Assembly (NCBI GenBank): GCA_000403315.2
Contig: KE159638.1
Location: 573,793 to 637,792 of the forward strand
Length of the DNA: 64,000 nucleotides
Reading direction: 5' to 3'
DNA from: Lachnospiraceae bacterium A2
GTDB taxonomy: Bacteria > Bacillota > Clostridia > Lachnospirales > Lachnospiraceae
The position numbers and the translations under genes were made by a program. Of the stretch, positions 43,777-52,004 are shown piece after piece. The stretch's first letter is position 1. Each line of letters begins with the position of its first letter. A model generated the notes under the pieces. It did no database searches, was not told where the DNA came from, and saw nothing but the letters and a program-made list of their open reading frames with translations.

Positions 43777-45188
43777 TGGAAACGCAAGAAAAAATGGAAC
43801 GAGAAGTAAGCTTGGCTGAATTATTTTGGAATATTATATTTGGGTGGAGGCAATTAGTTTGTTTTGGGATAATCTTTGCAGTGCTGTTGTGTGGAATGAA
43901 GTATTTTTTGGATATGAGAGGAAATCAGTCCGACCAAAATATCAGTGCTGAGGAATTGGAGGAAGAACTGCCAGAAGATGAAATGGAGCAGGTTACAAAT
44001 GCTAGGAATATAAAGGCAAGGGCAGAAGAATATGAAAAATATTTGGAAACTTCTGCATTGATGCAGATTGATCCTTATGCAAAAAGAGTACTTGAATTAC
44101 AGTATTATGTGGATTCAGCGTATACATTTAATTATACACAGGAAACACGAAATGATTATACGAACAATTTAATGAATCTATACTATAATTATATCGTTGG
44201 CGGAGAGATGAGCCGAAACATAATTAAAGCGGCTAAATTATCTGTTGATTTGGCGGATATCAGTGAACTTTGGTCTGTATCATTAGTTGGGACATCAATT
44301 TCAATTAAATTTACATGCCCAGAAGAACAGAAGATGGATGCCATCTCAGATTCTATAAAAGAACAACTAAGCAGAAAAGAAACGGAATTTCAGGCAATAG
44401 GTACCCATACTCTGAATTTATTAGGGGAATCCCAAAATGTAATTGCAGATACAGGATTAGCTGACCGGAAAAATACCATTTCTAATAATATTGCGTCATT
44501 GAATACACAGCTTAGTAATTTAAAGGCGAACATGTCAGAACAGCAGATAAGCCTTTTAGATAGTGATGAAGAAAGCGAGAAGGAAGAAGAAAACGTACAA
44601 CCAACGATAACGAAGCCAAGGATTAGCCTGAAATATTTAATAGTTGGTGGTGTACTGGGTGTCTTTTTGGTTTGTGCATGGATCGCATGTAAGATGGTCT
44701 TTACAGTCAAATTACAGAGCCCGGAAGAAATCCGTACTCTATATGGAATTCGCCTTCTAGGTGAAATCTCAGTATCAGATAGGAAAAAAAGGTTTTTATC
44801 TGTAATTGATGAGAAGCTTCGAGCACTGAAGAATCGGAGAAGAAAAAGCTTGGCAGCGGAGCAGCAGATAAAGATTGTGTCAGCGAATATTGCTTTAACT
44901 TGTAAGCAGCGGAATGCGGATTGTGTTTTTGTGACGGGAAGTGAATATGAAAAAGTAGATCCAAAAATTTTAGGAATGTTAAAAGAAGAACTAGTATCCC
45001 AGCACATCCAAGTGAAAGAAGGGGAAAATATTTTTTATGATACGAATTCCTTGAAGCGGAGCGCAGAAATAGGAAATATACTTTTTATAGAGCAGAAGGG
45101 GCAGTCCATTTATGATGAAATTTATAACGAGGTGAATTTAGCGAAAGAGCAAAATAATTCAATTTTAGGAATTATAGTATTAGTGTAA
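43776..45188 (+). CDS. Wzz-like chain-length regulator with degenerate kinase-like tail
   Basis: The protein has 470 residues. A first membrane segment (about residues 24-46) and a second (about 288-310) enclose an external part rich in coiled coil, as in Wzz/CpsC/CapA. After the second segment about 160 residues remain inside the cell. They have the layout of a CpsD/CapB tyrosine kinase (KIVSANIALTCKQRNADCVFVTGSEYE, ending SILGIIVLV), but the Walker A Gly-Lys-Ser/Thr is absent and there is no Tyr cluster. It may therefore be a non-catalytic relic. It most likely controls chain length. It starts within the stop of wzx with AGGAGG upstream. Confidence 0.82.
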   Translation: METQEKMEREVSLAELFWNIIFGWRQLVCFGIIFAVLLCGMKYFLDMRGNQSDQNISAEELEEELPEDEMEQVTNARNIKARAEEYEKYLETSALMQIDPYAKRVLELQYYVDSAYTFNYTQETRNDYTNNLMNLYYNYIVGGEMSRNIIKAAKLSVDLADISELWSVSLVGTSISIKFTCPEEQKMDAISDSIKEQLSRKETEFQAIGTHTLNLLGESQNVIADTGLADRKNTISNNIASLNTQLSNLKANMSEQQISLLDSDEESEKEEENVQPTITKPRISLKYLIVGGVLGVFLVCAWIACKMVFTVKLQSPEEIRTLYGIRLLGEISVSDRKKRFLSVIDEKLRALKNRRRKSLAAEQQIKIVSANIALTCKQRNADCVFVTGSEYEKVDPKILGMLKEELVSQHIQVKEGENIFYDTNSLKRSAEIGNILFIEQKGQSIYDEIYNEVNLAKEQNNSILGIIVLV

Positions 45189-45301
45189 CTGAGTATGTGG
45201 TGAGATGAAAAATAGGGGTATGGAAGATTGAAAATAGCAAAGAAATGGCACATTCCCGTTGCGTTTTGTGCCCGAATGGAGCGAAAGGAATAGGATAGAA
45301 G

Positions 45302-46399
45302 ATGGATGTAGAATTTTCAATTTTGGGACGTAAATATGCTTTATATCAGAAAGAATATGAAGAAGCTGCGTTACGGGCTTTGCGTTCAGGATGGTATATT
45401 TTAGGGAAAGAGTTAGAAGCATTTGAAGAAAGTTTTGCAGAATATATGTGTACTGCTAATTGTGTGGGTGTGAACTCTGGCACGGATGCCTTGATTTTAG
45501 CTTTCAGGGCATTGGGGATTGGAGCAGGCGATGAGGTAATCGTTCCGGCAGGAACCTATATTGCATCAGTAATTGGCGTTACGGAAAATGGGGCTACACC
45601 GGTATTTGTAGATTCTGATGAGTATCTTTTAATAGATGCAGGGAAAATTGAAGAAAAAATTACAGATAAGACAAAAGCAATTTTGGCAGTCCATTTATAT
45701 GGACAGGCATGCCAAATGGATAAGATTATGGAAATAGCAAACCGTTATGGCTTATATGTGGTGGAAGACTGTGCTCAGTGCCATGATGCTACATTTCAAG
45801 GGCAGAAAGCAGGGACATTTGGTGACATTGGCTGTTTTAGTTTTTATCCAACGAAGCCACTTGGTGCATTGGGAGATGCGGGCGCATTGATTACGGATAA
45901 TGAAAACTTAGCAGAAAAATTAAAAATGCTGCGGAACTATGGAAGCAGGGTGAAATACCATAATGAAATCAGTGGCGTGAATTCCCGTTTAGATGAAATA
46001 CAGGCAGCATTATTATTAGTTGGGCTTAAGCATCTACCAGAAGAAAATAAAATGCGTATAGAACTTGCAAAAAAATATTTATCTGGAATAAAGAATGAGG
46101 CTGTAAAGTTACCAATAATAAGGGCAGGCTCTACACATGTTTTCCATCTGTTTCCAGTTTTGGTGGAGGATAGGGAGTGTTTTCAGGCATACCTTGCTGA
46201 AAATGGAATAAAAACACAGGTTCATTATCCGATACCGCCTTATGTGGCAGGGTGCTATAGCGAATGGGGTTACCAATGGGAAGATTATCCATCTGCTTCC
46301 TATATAGCGAAGCATGAGGTGAGTTTGCCCATTTATGCTGGTATGCCAGATGAGGAAGTGAAATATGTGATTGAGGTTGTAAATATGTTTGTGCAATGA
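45302..46399 (+). CDS. fdtB: dTDP-3-keto-sugar aminotransferase, FdtB/QdtB-like
   Basis: The 365-residue DegT-family enzyme carries FSILGRKYALYQKEYEEA at the start, SGTDALILAFRALGIG, VVEDCAQCHDATFQG and SFYPTKPLGALGDAGAL with the PLP lysine (about residue 184). It is closest in pattern to FdtB/QdtB, which make 3-amino-3,6-dideoxyhexoses. The next gene is the matching ketoisomerase, which supports the assignment strongly. dTDP-glucose enzymes (RmlA, RmlB) must be encoded elsewhere. AAAGGAATAGG precedes the ATG. Confidence 0.92.
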   Translation: MDVEFSILGRKYALYQKEYEEAALRALRSGWYILGKELEAFEESFAEYMCTANCVGVNSGTDALILAFRALGIGAGDEVIVPAGTYIASVIGVTENGATPVFVDSDEYLLIDAGKIEEKITDKTKAILAVHLYGQACQMDKIMEIANRYGLYVVEDCAQCHDATFQGQKAGTFGDIGCFSFYPTKPLGALGDAGALITDNENLAEKLKMLRNYGSRVKYHNEISGVNSRLDEIQAALLLVGLKHLPEENKMRIELAKKYLSGIKNEAVKLPIIRAGSTHVFHLFPVLVEDRECFQAYLAENGIKTQVHYPIPPYVAGCYSEWGYQWEDYPSASYIAKHEVSLPIYAGMPDEEVKYVIEVVNMFVQ

Positions 46400-46419
46400 T
46401 GAAAGGGGCTGTGTTAGAT

Positions 46420-46827
46420 ATGCAAGTAATAAAATATGTTTTCCAGCCGCACGGCGATGAAAGAGGGCAATTGATTGCCCTAGAGGAGTTTAAAGACATA
46501 CCATTTGAAATTAAACGTGTATACTACATGTATGATACCGCAGAAGGGGTAATCCGTGGTTATCATGCACATAAATCTTTAGAGCAAATATTAGTTTGTA
46601 TACATGGAAGCTGTAAAGTCCGTCTGGATAATGGAAAAGAGAAAAAAGTAATTCCCCTTGAAAAACCTTATGAAGGTTTATATGTTGCGAACAATATGTG
46701 GCGGGAAATGTATGATTTTTCTCCTGACGCGGTTTTAATGGTTTTGGCTTCAGAACTTTATGATGAATCAGACTATATTAGAAATTATGATGAGTTTATT
46801 TCTTTTGTAGAAAAGAACGGTGAATGA
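46420..46827 (+). CDS. fdtA: dTDP-4-keto-6-deoxyglucose 3,4-ketoisomerase (FdtA/WxcM type)
   Basis: The 135-residue cupin enzyme shifts the keto group of dTDP-4-keto-6-deoxyglucose from C4 to C3 for the aminotransferase. Pattern: GDERGQLIALEE, FEIKRVYYMY, IRGYHAHKSLEQILVC (the cupin His pair), and DFSPDAVLMVLASELYDESDY. Start choice: ATG at 46420 gives the usual family length with AGGGG upstream, while 46396 and 46399 overlap the fdtB stop without a clear site. FdtA (fucose branch) and QdtA (quinovose branch) cannot be told apart by eye. Confidence 0.9.
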   Translation: MQVIKYVFQPHGDERGQLIALEEFKDIPFEIKRVYYMYDTAEGVIRGYHAHKSLEQILVCIHGSCKVRLDNGKEKKVIPLEKPYEGLYVANNMWREMYDFSPDAVLMVLASELYDESDYIRNYDEFISFVEKNGE

Positions 46828-46858
46828 ATGGCAGAAACTAAAATATGGAGAGTTTGAA

Positions 46859-47407
46859 ATGGTGGAATTAAGGAATTTAGAAGAAAAAGATGCCCCTTTT
46901 ATGTTGGAATGGATGCATGACGATGATTTGGTAAAAGACATGCGGGCAGATTTTAAATCAAAAACGTTAGAGGATTGCCAATCATTTATTCAAGGTAGCC
47001 AGACTGATAGGAACAATGCCCACTTTGCCGTGGCAGATTCTGATGATGCATACATGGGAACAGTGAGCCTTAAAAATATTGACCTGGAAAATAAAGCGGC
47101 AGAGTTTGCTATCTGTATGAGAAGGTGTACACTGGGAAATGGAATGGCGGCAGAGGCAATGAAGAAAGTAATGGATAAAGCATTTCAGGAAATGGGATTG
47201 AGGACGGTTTACTGGTCTGTTAATCCTGAGAGCAAGCGGGCAGTTAGGTTTTATGATAAAAATGGTTATATAAGGATAAAAGAAATGGACAATTTTTGTA
47301 GGCGGCTAATTTTGACCGGGGGGGGGTACAAAGCACCTGCCTTGGAGCAATACTGGTGGTACATGGAAAAGAAAGCCAATCAGGGGGAAACTCTGGAAAA
47401 CAACTGA
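46859..47407 (+). CDS. GNAT N-acetyltransferase with a 9-G coding tract
   Basis: The protein has 182 residues. GNAT fold features: LRNLEEKDAPFMLEWMHDD at the start, AHFAVADSDDAYMGTVSLKNI, CTLGNGMAAEAMKKVM as the acetyl-CoA loop, and VYWSVNPESKRAVRFYDKNGY. It probably N-acylates the 3-amino sugar or another amino sugar made by its neighbours. Nine G at 47318-47326 encode part of Leu-Thr-Gly-Gly-Gly-Tyr close to the C-terminus; the frame is open in this state. One G more or less would replace the last 30 or so residues. The ATG at 46859 with GGAGAG upstream is preferred over a GTG at 46820. Confidence 0.85.
   Translation: MVELRNLEEKDAPFMLEWMHDDDLVKDMRADFKSKTLEDCQSFIQGSQTDRNNAHFAVADSDDAYMGTVSLKNIDLENKAAEFAICMRRCTLGNGMAAEAMKKVMDKAFQEMGLRTVYWSVNPESKRAVRFYDKNGYIRIKEMDNFCRRLILTGGGYKAPALEQYWWYMEKKANQGETLENN
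47318..47326 (+). repeat. Coding poly-G tract (9 G) in the GNAT gene
   Basis: Nine G interrupt an otherwise AT-rich gene. The same tract length occurs in the promoter spacers. The tract is in frame in this assembly (state ON). Confidence 0.85.
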
Positions 47408-47468
47408 ATATAGATGTAAGATTTCCCCTAAAACAATTAATGAGAGGATTGTGTAAGGAGGAAATCTG

Positions 47469-48326
47469 ATGTTAGAAAATATTGGTAGGCATTGTATTAT
47501 TGGGCAGAATGTAGAAGTTGGGGAGAATGTTAAGTTAGGGCATAATTGTATTGTGGAAGATGATGTGAAACTAAAAGATAATGTGTTTATTGATAATAAT
47601 GTAATTATCCGACGGGGAGCAGAAATTGGGAAAAATAGCTATATTGGTTCAAATTGTATTATTGGGGAGTATCAGATTGTTACATGCGGTGATAGAAAAA
47701 ATATGCTACCTCATCTTACCATTGGTGAGAATGCCTTAATAAGAAGCGGATCTATATTATATGGAGGATCGTCAGTTGGGGATAATTTTCAAACAGGCCA
47801 TCAAGTGACAATTCGTGAAAGCTCAAGTATTGGCAACCATGTAAGCATAGGCACATTGTCAGACATTCAAGGGCATTGTGTAATTGGTAATTATGTCAAT
47901 ATGCATAGTAATGTCCATATTGGACAGGAATCGCTGATAGATGATTATGTGTGGATTTTCCCTTATGTAGTTTTGACGAATGATCCTACACCGCCATCAG
48001 ATTACTTGCAAGGAGTCCATGTATATCCATTTGCAATAATTGCGACAGGTTCTGTAATTTTGCCTGGAATACAGGTGGCTGGAGATAGTTTGGTTGCGGC
48101 TGGAGCTGTGGTTACAAAAAATGTTCAAGAATTTGAAGTGGTTGGTGGAAACCCTGCGAAGAAGATATCTGATGTAAGGAATATAAGGAATAAAATTACA
48201 GGTGAGGATGCATATCCTTGGAGGTTTCATTTTTCACGGAGAATGCCGTGGGAGGATATGGGATATATGGAATGGGTTAATTCTTTGGGCGATGACGAAA
48301 AGAAATTATTTAGCATAAAAGAATAG
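47469..48326 (+). CDS. Hexapeptide-repeat sugar N-acetyltransferase, FdtC/QdtC-like
   Basis: The 285-residue left-handed beta-helix enzyme has more than ten hexapeptide turns, beginning IGQNVEVGENVKLGHNCIV and continuing through ILYGGSSVGDNFQTGHQVTI. The TGHQVTIRE segment has the catalytic-type His, and DYVWIFPYVVLTNDPTPPS and VVGGNPAKKI close the domain. dTDP-3-amino-sugar N-acetyltransferases (FdtC, QdtC) have this build and occur next to FdtA/FdtB. AAGGAGGAAATC precedes the ATG. It is the more classical acetyltransferase for this branch; the GNAT may act on another position or donor. Confidence 0.87.
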   Translation: MLENIGRHCIIGQNVEVGENVKLGHNCIVEDDVKLKDNVFIDNNVIIRRGAEIGKNSYIGSNCIIGEYQIVTCGDRKNMLPHLTIGENALIRSGSILYGGSSVGDNFQTGHQVTIRESSSIGNHVSIGTLSDIQGHCVIGNYVNMHSNVHIGQESLIDDYVWIFPYVVLTNDPTPPSDYLQGVHVYPFAIIATGSVILPGIQVAGDSLVAAGAVVTKNVQEFEVVGGNPAKKISDVRNIRNKITGEDAYPWRFHFSRRMPWEDMGYMEWVNSLGDDEKKLFSIKE

Positions 48327-48395
48327 GTTTGATAGTGGTTCATCGCAGGGAATAAATAGTTAGATACATTTAGATGAAAATGGAGAGAATGGAAC

Positions 48396-49479
48396 ATGAA
48401 TAGAGGTGTCAGAGGTACAGTAAAACGGAGATATGTAGGATTGGATATTTTTCGGGTGGTTTCTGTTTTAGCAGTCTGTGCTTTCCATACAACGATACAC
48501 CTTGGCTGTAATTATGGAATCTTGCAGCCAGTTTCTTTAATGGGTGCAATGTTTATGACAGCTTTTTTTATGTTATCTGGTTTCTCGTTATATATTAATT
48601 ATTCAAAAGAAAATCTGTGTGATCTAAAACAGGCGAAAGTATTTTTTATAAAGCGGGCGATTGGAATTTTACCAATGTATTATGTTGCTGCCATTTTGTA
48701 TATTTTGATAATAAGCAAAGGGAGTATTAAGGAAACATTGTTTTATTTGCCAATTGAGGCATTAGGGCTGCAATCTACATTTTCATCACTATTTGGATAT
48801 TCCCATAATGGCGGGACGTGGTTTGTTTCGTGTATCATTATTTGTTATTTGGTATACCCATATCTCCAAGAGATTGTAAAGCAAATGAATATGAAAGCTA
48901 AATTGTTTTTGTTCGCTATTTGTGGTAGTATCTTGCTATATGCGCCCCTTGTTGTTTTATTTTCTGGGATTGCAAATATTTATTCAAATCCTTTCTTTCG
49001 GCTATTGGAATTTTTAGTTGGTGTTCTTTTGGCCTCAGTTAGAATTGAATTGTCAGAAAACAGAATTATAAAGAAGCTAATTTTCAGTTGGGGGGGTATT
49101 GCTCGAAGGGATTATTTATACCATATGCGTTACGGCAGCGGTAAAGCGTAACATACAAATTGGGAACTATATGTTTTATAGCTGGATTGGGCTTCCCTTA
49201 TTTTCTTTGATGCTGTTAGGAATGTCTGGAGTAGAAAGCAAAATGATAGAAAAATCCAAATTGTTACAGTATTTCAGCTCAATGTCTTATACGTTTTTTT
49301 TGGCCCAATTATATTCTAATTGGCTCTGCAAAAAAATTATTGCTCATTTTGTAATTACGAGTAATGGTATCAAGATGTTGCTAGGTTGGGGGAGTTGCAT
49401 TGTGATTGCATTTGTGTTACATGAAGTTTTTGAAAAAAGGATTACTAGGTTTTTAAAAGTTAATCTTTTACCTAAATAG
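48396..49479 (+). pseudogene. Acyltransferase-3 membrane protein, out of frame at a 7-G tract
   Basis: The first frame (48396-49151) encodes seven or so membrane segments of an acyltransferase-3 (OafA-like) protein: YVGLDIFRVVSVLAVCAFHTTIH, with the conserved His, and GGTWFVSCIIICYL. At seven G (49090-49096) it runs out of the family pattern and stops. The second frame (49099-49479) continues with IIYTICVTAA, FSLMLLG and SYTFFLAQLYSNWL, completing the protein. Loss of one G (six) or gain of two (nine) would fuse them into about 360 residues, the normal family size. It is therefore best read as a phase-variable gene in the OFF state, rather than as dead. The enzyme would O-acetylate a surface sugar. 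Confidence 0.85.
49090..49096 (+). repeat. Coding poly-G tract (7 G) in the acyltransferase gene
   Basis: Seven G lie exactly at the change of reading frame between the two halves of the membrane acyltransferase. The state here is OFF. Confidence 0.85.
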
Positions 49480-49573
49480 TGAGGCTTGGTTAATTAAATT
49501 TTATAGTGTGAGAAGTAAAAAGGGAAAATATGTTGTAACTGTATCATATTTGTGATAATATATGTTTGGAAGT

Positions 49574-49620
49574 AAAGGTGTAAAGTCTATTGGTTGATTA
49601 AGATTTTACACCTTTTCATA
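49574..49620 (+). terminator. Terminator of the main polysaccharide operon
   Basis: AAAGGTGTAAA (49574-49584) pairs with TTTACACCTTT (49605-49615), loop about 20 bases, followed by further T. The open frame of the next gene extends back into this hairpin, which argues for its later start. Confidence 0.75.
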
Positions 49621-49659
49621 TGTGGATACTGTATTGGAGTTGGGAGTTGTTGCCTAAAA

Positions 49660-50631
49660 ATGAAAACAGAAATAGCAGATAGAAAGGCGAATCCAAGTAT
49701 TGATATAGCTAAGCTAATCATGGCAATTTTGACGGTAGGTATCCATACGGAACCATTTGGATTTAATATGTGGCTTGATTATGGGTTTGGGTTAATCACG
49801 AGGTTTTGCGTCCCGTTTTTCTTTGTGGCAAGCAGTTATTTTTTCTGGATAAAGGATAGGAAAATGGCCTTATATATCAAGAGGATGTTATCTTTGTATA
49901 TAATATGGTCATTGATTTACTTTCCATTTGATTTCTTAATCTTAAAGGAGATGCCGGTTAGGAAAATTCTGGAGAGATATTTTTGGGAAGGGAATGGACA
50001 TTCTTTGTGGTATTTATGGGGAAGCGTGGTCGGGTTTCTTATTGTATTTTTGCTTATGAAAGTTATGGATAGCAGGAAGGTATTCCTGGTTTCTGTGGGA
50101 GTCTTGCTGCTTGGCTGTGTGAAATCAACATGGGCTCCGATGATTTATAGTTTAACAAAATTTGAAATTCATGATTTCCTTGGCAGTAGGAATGGGCTGT
50201 TTTATGCCTTTCCCTATGGGGCAATGGGGATGCTGATTGCTAAAAATTCCGTATATGAAGATAGTAAAAAAAGAAAAGAATTGGTGATGTTGGCAGTATC
50301 CGTGGCATGCCTGATAATGGAGGGGAGCTTACTGGTGTTCCATTTCCAGACGGCTTCAAGAATACTATGGTTTTCTGTTTTGCCATGTATCTATTATTTT
50401 TTTATGCTTGTAAAAGATATGGAGCTTCCCGTAACTGATAAAGTTTCTTTGTTTTTACGGAAGATGAGCACATTGATTTATTTAGGGCATGGCCTATTTC
50501 TGATCATGTTCAGGGGGTTGGGCACATGGAAATATTTTATTGCTGTTGTTGCTGCTTCGTCATGTTTGGCTATGGGAATTATTGCACTTAGCAAAATGAA
50601 ATATTTTAGCTGGATGAAATATTTATATTGA
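49660..50631 (+). CDS. Acyltransferase-3 family membrane protein
   Basis: This protein has 323 residues and about nine to ten membrane segments. NPSIDIAKLIMAILTVGIHTEPF has the family's conserved His in the first segment (shown here as VGIHTEPF), RFCVPFFFVASSYFF matches the second block, and LWYLWGSVVGFL the third. It is expected to move acetyl groups to an outer sugar. The ATG at 49660 is chosen because an upstream in-frame TTG (49594) lies in a terminator hairpin; the ribosome site is weak. No G run is present, so it is not a switch like its neighbour. Confidence 0.85.
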   Translation: MKTEIADRKANPSIDIAKLIMAILTVGIHTEPFGFNMWLDYGFGLITRFCVPFFFVASSYFFWIKDRKMALYIKRMLSLYIIWSLIYFPFDFLILKEMPVRKILERYFWEGNGHSLWYLWGSVVGFLIVFLLMKVMDSRKVFLVSVGVLLLGCVKSTWAPMIYSLTKFEIHDFLGSRNGLFYAFPYGAMGMLIAKNSVYEDSKKRKELVMLAVSVACLIMEGSLLVFHFQTASRILWFSVLPCIYYFFMLVKDMELPVTDKVSLFLRKMSTLIYLGHGLFLIMFRGLGTWKYFIAVVAASSCLAMGIIALSKMKYFSWMKYLY

Positions 50632-50807
50632 AAACAGACGAAAGTTTTTGGCTGATTTATGGAAAGCTGGTCTTTTAGATTTAATGAGGGGAATATTTTG
50701 AAAAGCCATTTTATGCATGATGTTAGATAAATTTTATTATGTATTATTTTTTTATGTATAAAAGCTCAAAGGTGCAAAGTTTTATATATTTTCTTGTTTT
50801 CATAAGG
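50632..50807. other. AT-rich spacer at the edge of the polysaccharide island
   Basis: No gene or terminator is clear. The AT-rich style of the island ends here, and the next genes are visibly richer in G+C. Confidence 0.4.
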
Positions 50808-50836
50808 TTGACACTCCTCCAATTATTAGGTATCAT
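50808..50836 (+). promoter_or_regulatory. Promoter of the DUF6077 gene
   Basis: TTGACA (50808-50813) and TATCAT (50831-50836) have an exact 17-bp spacer, 85 bases before the start codon. The same -10 box is seen at 56398. Confidence 0.7.
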
Positions 50837-50921
50837 AAATAAAGATTTCATCTAAAAAAGCGGATATTTCTTCCCATCAACACCAACAATAAAAGAGAAA
50901 CAACAAAACAGGAGAATTCTC

Positions 50922-51971
50922 ATGTATATAGACACACCAACCATCAACATAGCAGCCCTTTTCCTTCTATTATTAACAGTCCCATGGATAGTTGGGATGC
51001 TGTACACAAGATTTTTGCCAGAGGAAAGGCAAGGCTGCCTATTAAGCTGGGCAGCTGGCTACATCATCTTATGGGGGCTTTTTGAAATGATTGCCCTGCC
51101 CCTGATTTTCCAGAGAAAGAGTTTAAGCCTTTTATGTATTATTTACGGGGGTACAATCTGCCTGCTGGCGGTTGCCGCCTTAGTCCTGAGCTGGCGGGAT
51201 CTGGCCCGGATGGTGCGGGGCAGCGCTGCTTCCATGAAGGGCATGTCGCCGGTAGGCCTAGGCAATCTGCTGCTGATTTTAGGACAGGCCTATATATATG
51301 CCAAATACATGCACATTGACGAGGATGACGCCTTCTATGTGGGGGCTGCGTCTACTGCAGTTGCCACTGATACTATTTTTTCTGTCAACCCCTATACAGG
51401 GGCAGAGTATGGCAATTTGCCGTCCCGTTATGTGCTGTCCCCCTTCTTTTCCTTTGTGGCTTTCTTAAGCAGGGTTAGCAGGGTGCACCCGGCTATTACA
51501 GCCCATGTGGTTTTGGCTGTAATTTTAGTATTGGTGTCATATAGCATTTATGCGTTGGTTGCCAAAAAACTGTTCCCGGAGAACCGGAAGTATGCGGAAT
51601 ATTTCCTGTTTTTCCTGATTTTAGTTCTTATGTTTTCGGGATATACCGTGTACACGCAGGGGATGTTTGCCTTAGTACGCATTTGGCAGGGGAAGGCTGT
51701 GTTCTGCGGAATTTTGGCGCCGATGGTGTGCCTGATGGCGTTCCAGCTTTTTTCGGGACAGGCGGTTTGGGCGGATTGGTGCCTGACGTTTCTGCTGATG
51801 TGCGCCTGCTGTATGGTTTCTTCCATGGGAATTATGCTGGGGGCGATTATGCTGGGGACATTTGGGTTGGTTTACACGGCCCGGGAGCGGAAATTAAAAC
51901 CGCTGGTTTATACTGCCCTGTGCTGTCTGCCGAATTTAGTGTGTGCAGGGATATATTTATTGGTGCGTTGA
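50922..51971 (+). CDS. DUF6077-like membrane protein, N-terminal part
   Basis: This segment has 349 residues and about nine membrane segments. Features are LPEERQGCLLSWAAGYIILWG, IDEDDAFYVGAASTAVATDT (acidic first large loop, as in GT-C type enzymes) and VRIWQGKAVFCGILAPM. DUF6077 proteins usually run to about 600 residues in one chain. Here a TGA at 51969-51971 ends the frame, and the rest of the protein continues in the same frame from 52005. Either this is a nonsense mutation or the protein is made in two pieces. ACAGGAG precedes the ATG. The function is unknown; the location between polysaccharide and LCP genes suggests envelope glycan work. Confidence 0.75.
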   Translation: MYIDTPTINIAALFLLLLTVPWIVGMLYTRFLPEERQGCLLSWAAGYIILWGLFEMIALPLIFQRKSLSLLCIIYGGTICLLAVAALVLSWRDLARMVRGSAASMKGMSPVGLGNLLLILGQAYIYAKYMHIDEDDAFYVGAASTAVATDTIFSVNPYTGAEYGNLPSRYVLSPFFSFVAFLSRVSRVHPAITAHVVLAVILVLVSYSIYALVAKKLFPENRKYAEYFLFFLILVLMFSGYTVYTQGMFALVRIWQGKAVFCGILAPMVCLMAFQLFSGQAVWADWCLTFLLMCACCMVSSMGIMLGAIMLGTFGLVYTARERKLKPLVYTALCCLPNLVCAGIYLLVR

Positions 51972-52004
51972 AAGCAGGTATTATATACAAAATGGAGGGC
52001 GTCC

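Noticed and set aside
51969..51971. TGA read as selenocysteine in the DUF6077 gene
   Set aside because: No SECIS-like hairpin directly after the TGA is evident, and the position is not an active-site Cys in the family.
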